A stretch of DNA of 64,000 bases, taken from the NCBI RefSeq assembly GCF_028281305.1, contig NZ_JANQKD010000023.1, positions 1 through 64,000 on the forward strand, given 5' to 3'. Source of the DNA: Pelagibius sp. (lineage in GTDB: Bacteria > Pseudomonadota > Alphaproteobacteria > Kiloniellales > Kiloniellaceae). The position numbers and the translations under genes were made by a program. Shown in pieces: positions 25,509 through 32,778 of this stretch. Every line of letters begins with the position of its first letter. Position 1 is the first letter of the stretch. The notes below the pieces were generated by a model. The model had not been told where the DNA came from. It did not search any database and saw nothing but the letters and a program-made list of their open reading frames with translations.

Positions 25509-26264
25509 ATGAGCCGTTTCCCCTTAATCCTCGCTGTCTTTGCTTCCGTTTCGGGAGCCGCGGCCGTTTTCCTCACCCTCTCGCCGGGGCCGCTCTACGC
25601 GTCCGGCACTCTGGACCTGATGCCGGCCTTCTCGCTGCTGCTGGACGCCGCACCGGTAGCGGCAGTCGCAGCATTTGCGTTAGGCTTCGCCGGCATCATC
25701 TCCGGGGTTCTTCTGAAAGCGTGGCGGAGCGCCGCTCTTGCCGTCGTGGCGGCCGTGGTCGGAGGTGCGGTCTGGCTCGCCGTGGACGATTTCAAGAGCC
25801 GCGCCGCGGCAAATCCGCTGCACGACGTCACCACGAATGTCGACACGCCTCCGGCCTTCCTGGCCATCGCGCCACGCCGCTACGAGGAGGGGAGCGCGGC
25901 GGCCCGTGCTGCCTATCCGCACCCTGCCTGGCGGGAAACCCACGAGGCGATCTACCAGGACCTTGAGACGCTGGTGCTGCCGCTTGCCGTGGGCGAGGCG
26001 GCAAGCCGCGCCGGAGAGATTGCCGAAGATCTCGGTTGGTCGATTGAGGCAAGCAGTGTGGCGGAGGACTTTGGGCGCTTCGAGGCGGTCGACAGGACCG
26101 GCTGGTTCGGCTTTGCGGACGACATCGTCGTCACGATAGCAGCGCAGGAAGAGGCCTCTTCAGCGATCGACGTGAGATCCGTCAGCCGGATCGGCATCGG
26201 CGACGTCGGCAAGAACGCCGAGCGGATACGCACGTTCCTGCGCCGCCTTCGGGAGACGCCTTAG
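25509..26264 (+). CDS. DUF1499 membrane-anchored protein
   Basis: A 251-residue protein. Two or three N-terminal hydrophobic helices (about 5-27, 45-68, 72-92) precede a DUF1499 domain (about 100-250) with the typical NPLHDVTTNVDTPPAF start and the FADDIVVTIA and DVRSVSRIGIGDVGKNAERI strands. The function of DUF1499 is unknown. The soluble domain probably sits on one membrane face. It is divergent from the LysR gene, which may control it. Confidence 0.85.
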   Translation: MSRFPLILAVFASVSGAAAVFLTLSPGPLYASGTLDLMPAFSLLLDAAPVAAVAAFALGFAGIISGVLLKAWRSAALAVVAAVVGGAVWLAVDDFKSRAAANPLHDVTTNVDTPPAFLAIAPRRYEEGSAAARAAYPHPAWRETHEAIYQDLETLVLPLAVGEAASRAGEIAEDLGWSIEASSVAEDFGRFEAVDRTGWFGFADDIVVTIAAQEEASSAIDVRSVSRIGIGDVGKNAERIRTFLRRLRETP

Positions 26265-26317
26265 TTGCGAAGCGGTTACGCGGCAGGTTCCAGCCGGCTG
26301 CGGGCAGCTGCCATGCC

Positions 26318-26719
26318 TCACGGGCAGCCGAAGTTATCGCTGAGCGTGCCCATCACGGCCTTGCCGGCGCTGAGGTCCTTGCGGGCGCTGTAGTCCTGGT
26401 GGATCCAGCGCATGTAGGCCCAGCGGATTTCGTCGGCGGTGTTGCGGGGCGGCGGGCAGATGGTGGTGTCGCCGGTCTCGGCGAGGGCGTGGACGAAGCC
26501 CATCATGTACTGCTCGCATTCCAGCTCGGCGACGAAGCCATCGCGGGAATCGTTGTCGGCGACGGTGCAGGCGCTCAGGAGGTCGTGGGCGCTGTAGGCC
26601 TGCGCGGCGGCCGGGCCGGCCGGAATGCCGACCGTCGCTGCGACCGCGGCAAGGCCGATGATCGCGGTGGCGAGGATGACTGGCCGGAGGGTGACTGGCC
26701 GGAGAGTGACTGGGCGCAT
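26318..26719 (-). CDS. Secreted Rap1a/Tai-like protein
   Basis: A 133-residue protein. The signal peptide (residues 1 to about 40, cut near AAAQA) begins with a direct repeat, MRPVTLRPVTLRPVIL, encoded by 15-bp tandem DNA repeats. The mature domain has the Rap1a/Tai pattern: DLLSACTVADND, CEQYMMGFVHAL, ICPPP, and AVMGTLSDNFGCP, with paired cysteines. In enterobacteria such proteins give immunity to type VI secreted amidases. No effector gene is adjacent, so this one may have another periplasmic role. GGGAGG precedes the ATG. The 12-haem cytochrome ends 140 bp upstream on the same strand, with a hairpin between. Confidence 0.65.
   Translation of the reverse strand: MRPVTLRPVTLRPVILATAIIGLAAVAATVGIPAGPAAAQAYSAHDLLSACTVADNDSRDGFVAELECEQYMMGFVHALAETGDTTICPPPRNTADEIRWAYMRWIHQDYSARKDLSAGKAVMGTLSDNFGCP
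26677..26716. repeat. 15-bp tandem repeat in the Rap1a-like signal peptide
   Basis: TGACTGGCCGGAGRG occurs at 26677-26691 and 26692-26706, with a partial third copy (TGACTGGGCG) after it. On the coding strand it gives R-P-V-T-L units that lengthen the basic start of the signal peptide. Confidence 0.75.
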
Positions 26720-26784
26720 GAAAACCTCCCGAAAACTCTGATCTGACTCGGTGACCCCGCTAGGGGGTCCGGGGATGAGGCGCC

Positions 26785-26806
26785 GCGGGCGGCCGGGGCC
26801 GCCCGC
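26785..26806 (-). terminator. Hairpin downstream of the 12-haem cytochrome gene
   Basis: GCGGGCGGCC (26785-26794) pairs perfectly with GGCCGCCCGC (26797-26806), 56 bp after the cytochrome stop codon on the minus strand. A second hairpin, GACCCC/GGGGTC (26753-26769), follows. Neither has a long U-tract, so termination efficiency is uncertain. Confidence 0.5.
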
Positions 26807-26861
26807 TTTGCCCGCCTGGTATCTGTGTCCGTCCGGTCGTGTGACGCGGCCGGTCTGGTCG

Positions 26862-29219
26862 TCAGTTGCCGTCGCTCTTTTCCTTGGCGAGGGCGTGGAT
26901 GGCCTGGTTCATCACCGCCTGGTGCTCGGCGTTGTTGACGAACTTCGGCGAGTTCACCTGCGACCAGAGATCCTCGTTCACCATGTTCTGGTGGCAGCCC
27001 ATGCAGAGGCCGGTGCGCTCCATCTTCTCGCGCATGGCCTGGGGCAGGGGCCCGGTCAGCGGCCAGTGGGAGCCGACGGTGACCAACTGCTCGCCCTCGC
27101 GCGTCACGATCTGGCTGAGGTCGTGGTCGAGGCTGGGGATCGGCTGCGACTGGAGCTGGGTCTGGCGCGGGATGATCTGGCCCTGCGCGGTCTCCAGGTC
27201 CACGGTGAAGCCGTCCTCGTAGCCCTTCATGAAGCGCCCGCCGGAGATGCCGTAACCCAGCGCCTTGGGGTTGTCGTGGCAGCTCTCGCAGGTGCGCGCC
27301 TGGCGCCCGGCGGTGTGCGGCTGCACGGCGGCATGGTCCAGGCCCTTGGTGCCGCCGGCATCCGGCGTCATCCAGGTCTCGTTCTGGACGATGGTGTTGC
27401 CGTCCTTGTCGATGACCGTGGTGATCACCTGGCAGCCGGGCATGAGAGGCGAGACGCGGCCTTCGCCGTTGATGCCCAGGGTCGGCTCTTCCCAGCGCAG
27501 GTAGGAGCGGGTCTCCGAAACCTTGCCGGCGGAGGTCAGGCCGTTGGTGCCGAGCGGTGCGTCGGCGGTGAGGCCATCCTCGCCCCGCGCGTTGGCGTTG
27601 TTGATCCAGTCGATGTCGGTCTTGCCTTCCGAGTAGTCGACGGTGACGTGGCAGCCGTAGCACTGCGGCGCCCAGTCGGCGTGGCAGGCGTAGCACTCCA
27701 TCGATTCCATGTGCTGGCCGACGGCGCCCATGGCGACCTCGGCGCTCTGGCTCTTCCAGGTTCCGTCCAGGGCGATCTGCTTCAGCACCGGCACCTCGAA
27801 GTCGAGGCCGGAGGCGGAGTGCATGATCACCTTGTCGCCGCGCTTCACCACGTTGCCGTAGGGATTGCCGCGGGCGGTCAGCAGGTAGCCGTCCTCGGCG
27901 TCATAGACCTCGGCGAAGTACTGCTCCGGCGTGATGTCGTCGGCCAGGCCGCGCGGCGTGTCGCCGATGTCCTGGGCGTGCTCCTCGCCGTGACCCAGCG
28001 GCAGCTCCCAGGGGAACTTGGAGACCGTGCCGTGGCAGTCCTCGCACTCGATCTCGACCTGGGCCAGGGTGGTGCCCGGCAGGTTGCCGTCGCCGTGCAT
28101 GTCGATGGTGGTGTGGCAGTCCTGGCAGAGCATGCCGCCTTCCGGATTGCCCGGGCGCGACTGCACCTGGTGGTGCAGGTCGTCCTTGATGAAGAGGTAG
28201 TTCTTGGTGTGCAGCTTGGGCTGCTTGCCGCCGGTGGCGGTGTAGGGCGAGCCGTAGGGGAACTCCATGATGCCCTGGTAGCTCACGCCGATGCGCTTGC
28301 CGCGGTTGTGGCAGGAGTTGCAGGTCTCCGTTGGGATGCCGGAGTAGGTGAGGTCGCCGATCTGCACCTTGGACTTGCGCGAGCCCTGCATGCGGTGCAG
28401 CAGCAGCTTGCCCGGCTGGTCCTTGGCGATGGTCGGGTCGCCGCCCTCGTAGAAGCCATCGTTGGAATAGGGCACGTGGCAGGACGAACAGCCGGCGCCG
28501 CGGAAGTCGCCGCGCTTCTCGCGCCCGTTCACGCCGACGTGGCAGCGCTGGCACTGCTGACGCGAGTACGTGATGCCGGCCATGTTGGGGTTCTCGGCGA
28601 TGAGGTTCACGTCAACCGCCGGGACCTGCTTCATCTCAGACGGCATCTGATCGGGATGGGCCGCGACATAGGCGGTCATGTATTCGATGTAGGCCTCGGT
28701 GCCGACGGCGGGCTCCGGCCCGTCCTCGTCGACAAGGTCGTAGTTGCCCCAGACCACCTTGTGGTCGCTCTGCAGGCCCCAGGACCAGAGATTGCCCTGC
28801 AGCTTGCCCGCTTCGGTATTCATGAGGGACTTGGACAGCCGGCTGGCGTAGCCGTCGTGGCACTGGCCGCAGGCCTTGTCGGCGACGGTGATGGCGCCGG
28901 GGTCGGGATAGAAGACGTGCGGGCCGCCGGCCTCGACGAGGTCGCTGGGGCTGCCCTGGTGTGCCGCTTCCGCCGTGGTGGCGCCCGGCGTGCCGCCGTG
29001 GCAGATCACGCAGCCGGCGGGGTCGTTGAAATCGGCGCCCATGGCCTCGATCTGCTCGATCATCGGACCGTCGGTGAACTTCTCGATGCCGTCGTGGCAG
29101 GCGAGGCAGCCCTTCTCGGCGGCAAGCTGCGCATCCACGGATGTCTGGGCGGCAGCGCCGGTCGCGAAGGCCGCGGTTCCGAAGCAGAGCGTCACAAAGG
29201 CGAAAAGGGCCGATCTCAT
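26862..29219 (-). CDS. Secreted dodecahaem c-type cytochrome of unrecognised type
   Basis: A protein of about 785 residues with a signal peptide (MRSALFAFVTLCFGTAAFATGAA, cut near AAAQT) and twelve CxxCH haem motifs: CLACH, CVICH, CGQCH, CQRCH, CSSCH, CNSCH, CQDCH, CEDCH, CYACH, CYGCH, CESCH and CMGCH. There are no CxxCK or other atypical motifs and no membrane helix after the signal, so it is probably a soluble periplasmic protein. Many free histidines could be distal ligands. It does not match the pattern I know for NrfA, octahaem tetrathionate/hydroxylamine enzymes or MtrA. It is divergent from an FNR-type regulator, a CcmF-CcmH fusion and a CcmI-like gene, which probably serve its maturation. 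I chose the ATG at 29219, with GGGAG upstream. Confidence 0.85.
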   Translation of the reverse strand: MRSALFAFVTLCFGTAAFATGAAAQTSVDAQLAAEKGCLACHDGIEKFTDGPMIEQIEAMGADFNDPAGCVICHGGTPGATTAEAAHQGSPSDLVEAGGPHVFYPDPGAITVADKACGQCHDGYASRLSKSLMNTEAGKLQGNLWSWGLQSDHKVVWGNYDLVDEDGPEPAVGTEAYIEYMTAYVAAHPDQMPSEMKQVPAVDVNLIAENPNMAGITYSRQQCQRCHVGVNGREKRGDFRGAGCSSCHVPYSNDGFYEGGDPTIAKDQPGKLLLHRMQGSRKSKVQIGDLTYSGIPTETCNSCHNRGKRIGVSYQGIMEFPYGSPYTATGGKQPKLHTKNYLFIKDDLHHQVQSRPGNPEGGMLCQDCHTTIDMHGDGNLPGTTLAQVEIECEDCHGTVSKFPWELPLGHGEEHAQDIGDTPRGLADDITPEQYFAEVYDAEDGYLLTARGNPYGNVVKRGDKVIMHSASGLDFEVPVLKQIALDGTWKSQSAEVAMGAVGQHMESMECYACHADWAPQCYGCHVTVDYSEGKTDIDWINNANARGEDGLTADAPLGTNGLTSAGKVSETRSYLRWEEPTLGINGEGRVSPLMPGCQVITTVIDKDGNTIVQNETWMTPDAGGTKGLDHAAVQPHTAGRQARTCESCHDNPKALGYGISGGRFMKGYEDGFTVDLETAQGQIIPRQTQLQSQPIPSLDHDLSQIVTREGEQLVTVGSHWPLTGPLPQAMREKMERTGLCMGCHQNMVNEDLWSQVNSPKFVNNAEHQAVMNQAIHALAKEKSDGN

Positions 29220-29424
29220 CGTCGTCTCCCGTAAGAGGGCTGCCCGCCCGATCAAGCGGGCAAACGAGCGCCGCGGAGTCCTTCCGGCAGCGTCGTGACC
29301 GAAGGCTAGGAGGATTCGGAAACCGTCGCCCTGACCTTTGTCAGAAATCCCTAATGCCTATGCGGTTTTTTTGCCGGCCGCGGATTTGCCCCGAACAACC
29401 GTGGTTCGGGACAACGGCTGGTTG

Positions 29425-29465
29425 TTGATCCACCTCAATGCTTGTGTGAAATCGAGTCCTAGACT
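29425..29465 (+). promoter_or_regulatory. FNR-like box and -10 element upstream of the fnr-ccm operon
   Basis: TTGATCCACCTCAA (29425-29438) differs from the FNR consensus TTGAT-N4-ATCAA at one base. TAGACT (29460-29465) is a plausible -10, which would place the box near -41.5, the class II activation position. The box is in the 299-bp region between the divergent cytochrome gene and the regulator. The adjacent regulator has the E-x-x-S-R reading motif that recognises TTGAT. Confidence 0.7.
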
Positions 29466-29518
29466 TCCGCCTAAGAGCCGAGGGGCCGGCTCGACGTCTG
29501 CAGGAGCGGGGGAACGCG

Positions 29519-30361
29519 ATGGATTGCTGTCTCTGGGGTGACAGTTATCAGGAGACCGATCCGGGGGCAGGGGGGCCGGGACCGGGCGTCCCTGACGGGC
29601 CCGGCGAGAGGAACGGCTGCAAGGTTGCCGAACCCTTTCGCGGCTGCATCAACGGGGTCTGCGCCCAGTTGGGCGCGGGACCGCCGGTGCCGCGGCTGCG
29701 CAGTATGGCGCGCGGCGAGCGCCTGGAGACCGGCAGCGGCGTGAAGCTCTGGACGGTGCTGGGCGGCACGGTCGCGCTCTGCACGGCCCTTGCCGACGGG
29801 CGCCGCCAGATCGTTTGCCTCGCCACCCAGGGCGACCGCTTCTGCCCGCCCGATGAAGACGAGAGCCTGGATTTCTGGATAGAGGCGCTGGCGCCCAGCC
29901 ATCTCTGCGAGCTCGATCTCTCCGGTCACGCCGGCACCATCGCCGGCAATGCCAGCCTGAGCGCGGCGCTGTTCCGCGCGGCGCGCGACCAGGCGCGCTG
30001 CATCTATGCCCATCTCGTGACCCTCGGTCGGCTCGATGGCATGGAGCGGGTCTGCCTCTTTCTCGCCGACATGGCCTGGCGCGTTGGTGAGCACACGGCC
30101 CAGGGCTGGCGCGTCCGCCTGCCTTTGGCCCGCGAAGACATCGCGGACTACCTGGGCCTCAATGCCGAGACCGTCAGCCGCATCTTCAGCCGCGTGAAAA
30201 AGGCCCGCCTGGCCGATTTCCACTCGCCCACGGAATACGTCGTCCGCGATCTCGCCGGGCTGCAGAACCGCGCGCCGATCCTGGCACCCCACAGCGCCGA
30301 AAAGAGCGCCGCACAAAATGCGTCCGAGGCGGCGCTTCAGCCGATGGAGGTTCACCGCTAA
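29519..30361 (+). CDS. FNR-type (Crp/Fnr family) transcriptional regulator
   Basis: A 280-residue regulator with a cyclic-nucleotide-type sensor fold (about 55-150) and a Crp-type HTH (about 190-240) whose recognition helix reads LGLNAETVSRIFSR. E217, S220 and R221 are the residues that read TTGAT half-sites in FNR. Cysteines at 3, 4, 34, 43 and 48 plus one at 88, 100 or 109 could bind an oxygen-sensitive [4Fe-4S] cluster, though the spacing (GCINGVC) is not the classic FNR one; the first 30 residues are Gly/Pro-rich and atypical. Its stop overlaps the next start (TAATG), so it is cotranscribed and coupled with ccmF-ccmH. An FNR-like box 87 bp upstream suggests autoregulation. Confidence 0.85.
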   Translation: MDCCLWGDSYQETDPGAGGPGPGVPDGPGERNGCKVAEPFRGCINGVCAQLGAGPPVPRLRSMARGERLETGSGVKLWTVLGGTVALCTALADGRRQIVCLATQGDRFCPPDEDESLDFWIEALAPSHLCELDLSGHAGTIAGNASLSAALFRAARDQARCIYAHLVTLGRLDGMERVCLFLADMAWRVGEHTAQGWRVRLPLAREDIADYLGLNAETVSRIFSRVKKARLADFHSPTEYVVRDLAGLQNRAPILAPHSAEKSAAQNASEAALQPMEVHR

Positions 30362-32778
30362 TGCCCGACATCGTCGTCGAGTTCGGCCACTTTGCCCTCT
30401 GTCTCGCCCTCGCTGTCGCGGTGCTTCAGTGCGTTGTGCCCTTGGCGGGCCTGCGCAACGACTCGCTGAGCGCTCTGCGCTTTGCCGATGCCGGTGCCCT
30501 GGTCCAGTTTCTCGCGACCGCCGTGGCCATGGCGGCCCTCACCTATGCCTACGTGGTCTCGGACTTTTCCGTCGCCACGGTGGCGATGAACTCTCACTCC
30601 GCCAAGCCGATGCTCTATAAGGTGACCGGCGTCTGGGCCAACCACGAAGGCTCTATGCTGCTCTGGGTGCTGATGCTGGCGCTGTTCGGTGCGCTGATCT
30701 CGGTCTTCGGGCGTTCGGTGCCGACGCCCATGCGGGCCACCGTGCTGGCGGTGCAGGCGGCCGTCGGCGTGGGCTTCCTCGCCTACATCCTCTTCACCTC
30801 CAATCCCTTCGAGCGCCTGGCGCTGCCGCCGCTGGACGGGCAGGGCATGAACCCGCTGCTGCAGGATCCGGGCGTCGCCTTTCACCCGCCGATGCTCTAC
30901 CTCGGCTACGTCGGCTTCTCGACCGCCTTTTCCTTCGCCGTCGCCGCGCTGATCCGCGGGCGTGTCGATCCGGCCTGGGCACGCTGGATGCGGCCCTGGG
31001 TGCTGATCGCCTGGGCGGGGCTCACCCTCGGCATCGCCCTGGGAAGCTGGTGGGCCTACTACGAGCTCGGCTGGGGCGGCTTCTGGTTCTGGGACCCGGT
31101 GGAGAATGCCAGCTTCATGCCCTGGCTGCTGGCCACTGCGCTGCTGCACTCGGCCATCGTCGTCGAGAAGCGCGAAGCGCTGCAGAAGTGGACCATTCTG
31201 CTGGCCATCCTCACCTTCGCCCTCAGCCTGATCGGGACCTTCCTGGTCCGTTCCGGCATTCTCTCGTCCGTCCACTCCTTCGCCACCGATCCGGAGCGCG
31301 GCGTCTTCATCCTGGGGCTGCTGGCCCTCTTCATCGGCGGCGCCTTGGCGCTCTTCGCCTGGCGGGCACCGATGCTGAAAGACGGCGGCTACTTCGCGCC
31401 GGTGTCCCGCGAAGGCGCGCTGCTGCTGAACAACGTGCTGCTGGCCGCCGCGACGGGCGTGGTCTTCATCGGCACCCTCTATCCGCTGTTCCTGGAGCTG
31501 ATGACCGGCGAAAAGATCACCGTCGGCGCGCCTTACTTCAACCAGACCTTCCTGCCGATCTTCGGGGTCACCGCGGCGGTTGCGGCTGTGGGGCCGTTCC
31601 TGAGCTGGAAGCGCGCCGACCTGAAGGGAGTGCTGCAGCGTCTTCGTTTTGCTCTTGTGGCGGCGCTTGTCATGGCCGTGGCGCTGGCGATGGCCGGCTG
31701 GCGCGAACCGTTGGGCCTGCTGGGCCTCGCGCTGGCGGCGTGGCTGGCCAGCGCCACCGTGGCTGACCTCCTGGTCCGCATCGGCCTGCCCAAGGTGAGC
31801 CCCGGCGTCGCGCTGCGGCGTCTGGTCGGTCTTCCCACCTCGGCCTGGGGTCTGGTACTGGGGCACCTGGGCGTCGCTGTCGCCGTTGCCGGGGTTGCCG
31901 CCATCTCCGTCTGGCAGAGCGAGTCGATCCAAGTGCAGCAGCCCGGCGACCTGCAGCAGGTCGCCGGCTACGAGTTCAGCCTGCTGGATGTCGGTGCCGG
32001 GCGTGGGCCCAACTATCAAACGTCCATCGCGACGGTGAAGGTGACCCGCGACGGGGAGACCGTGGCGCTGCTGTTTCCGGAGCGGCGCTGGTATCCGGTC
32101 GAGCGGCAGCCGACCACCGAGGCCGGCATCGTGACCCTTTGGCACGGCGATCTCTACGCCGTGCTGGGCGATCCGGACGGCGCCGGGGGCTGGGTGACGC
32201 GCTACTACTACAACCCCGGTGTCGCCTGGATGTGGGCGGGCGCCCTGCTGATGGCTCTGGGGGCGCTGGTCTCGGTCAGCGACCGCCGCCTGCGGGTCGG
32301 CGTGCCGCGCCGTGCCCTGCGCCCGGCCGTGACCGCGGTTCTCGCGCTTATGCTGGTGGCGAGTGCCGCGCCTGCGGTGGCCATCGAGCCCGGCGAAATG
32401 TTCGACGATCCCGCCAAGGAGGCGCGCGCCCAGAGCATCGGCAAGCAACTGCGCTGTCTGGTTTGCCAGAACCAGTCGATCTTCGACTCCAACGCCGGGC
32501 TTGCCGGCGACCTGCGCGCCGTGGTGCGCGAGCGCATCCGGGCCGGCGACGACGATCAGGCCGTGTTGGATTACGTCGTGGCACGTTATGGCGACTACGT
32601 CCTGCTGCGCCCGCCATTCAAGACCCATACGCTGGTGCTCTGGGGCGCGCCCTTGGTGCTGCTCCTGCTGGCGGTCTTGGCGGCGCGGTCCTACACCCGG
32701 CGGCGCCGGCGGCCCGACGGCCTCACAGCGGAGGAACGGACTGCAGCCCGCAAGCTGTTGCAGGGAGATGCGTCATGA
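30361..32778 (+). CDS. CcmF-CcmH fusion: cytochrome c haem lyase subunits
   Basis: An 805-residue protein. Residues 1 to about 655 are a CcmF/NrfE-type multi-helix membrane protein with the WWD haem-handling motif (GWGGFWFWDPVENASFMPW, about 237-255) and periplasmic histidines. From about 660 a second hydrophobic segment and LRCLVCQNQ (about 697-705) give a complete CcmH/NrfF thiol-disulfide domain with its own C-terminal anchor. Normally these are separate genes, often with ccmG between; no ccmG or ccmE is here. CcmF and CcmH with CcmI attach haem to apocytochrome CxxCH cysteines. Flanking genes (FNR regulator, CcmI-like, divergent 12-haem cytochrome) suggest a dedicated NrfEFG-like lyase. 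The start overlaps the regulator stop; the stop overlaps the next ATG. Confidence 0.9.
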   Translation: MPDIVVEFGHFALCLALAVAVLQCVVPLAGLRNDSLSALRFADAGALVQFLATAVAMAALTYAYVVSDFSVATVAMNSHSAKPMLYKVTGVWANHEGSMLLWVLMLALFGALISVFGRSVPTPMRATVLAVQAAVGVGFLAYILFTSNPFERLALPPLDGQGMNPLLQDPGVAFHPPMLYLGYVGFSTAFSFAVAALIRGRVDPAWARWMRPWVLIAWAGLTLGIALGSWWAYYELGWGGFWFWDPVENASFMPWLLATALLHSAIVVEKREALQKWTILLAILTFALSLIGTFLVRSGILSSVHSFATDPERGVFILGLLALFIGGALALFAWRAPMLKDGGYFAPVSREGALLLNNVLLAAATGVVFIGTLYPLFLELMTGEKITVGAPYFNQTFLPIFGVTAAVAAVGPFLSWKRADLKGVLQRLRFALVAALVMAVALAMAGWREPLGLLGLALAAWLASATVADLLVRIGLPKVSPGVALRRLVGLPTSAWGLVLGHLGVAVAVAGVAAISVWQSESIQVQQPGDLQQVAGYEFSLLDVGAGRGPNYQTSIATVKVTRDGETVALLFPERRWYPVERQPTTEAGIVTLWHGDLYAVLGDPDGAGGWVTRYYYNPGVAWMWAGALLMALGALVSVSDRRLRVGVPRRALRPAVTAVLALMLVASAAPAVAIEPGEMFDDPAKEARAQSIGKQLRCLVCQNQSIFDSNAGLAGDLRAVVRERIRAGDDDQAVLDYVVARYGDYVLLRPPFKTHTLVLWGAPLVLLLLAVLAARSYTRRRRRPDGLTAEERTAARKLLQGDAS

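Noticed and set aside
26751-29234. An 827-codon frame on the plus strand opposite the cytochrome gene
   Set aside because: It mirrors the real gene, which has a signal peptide and twelve haem motifs. The antisense translation has no recognisable domains, and long antisense frames are expected in GC-rich DNA.
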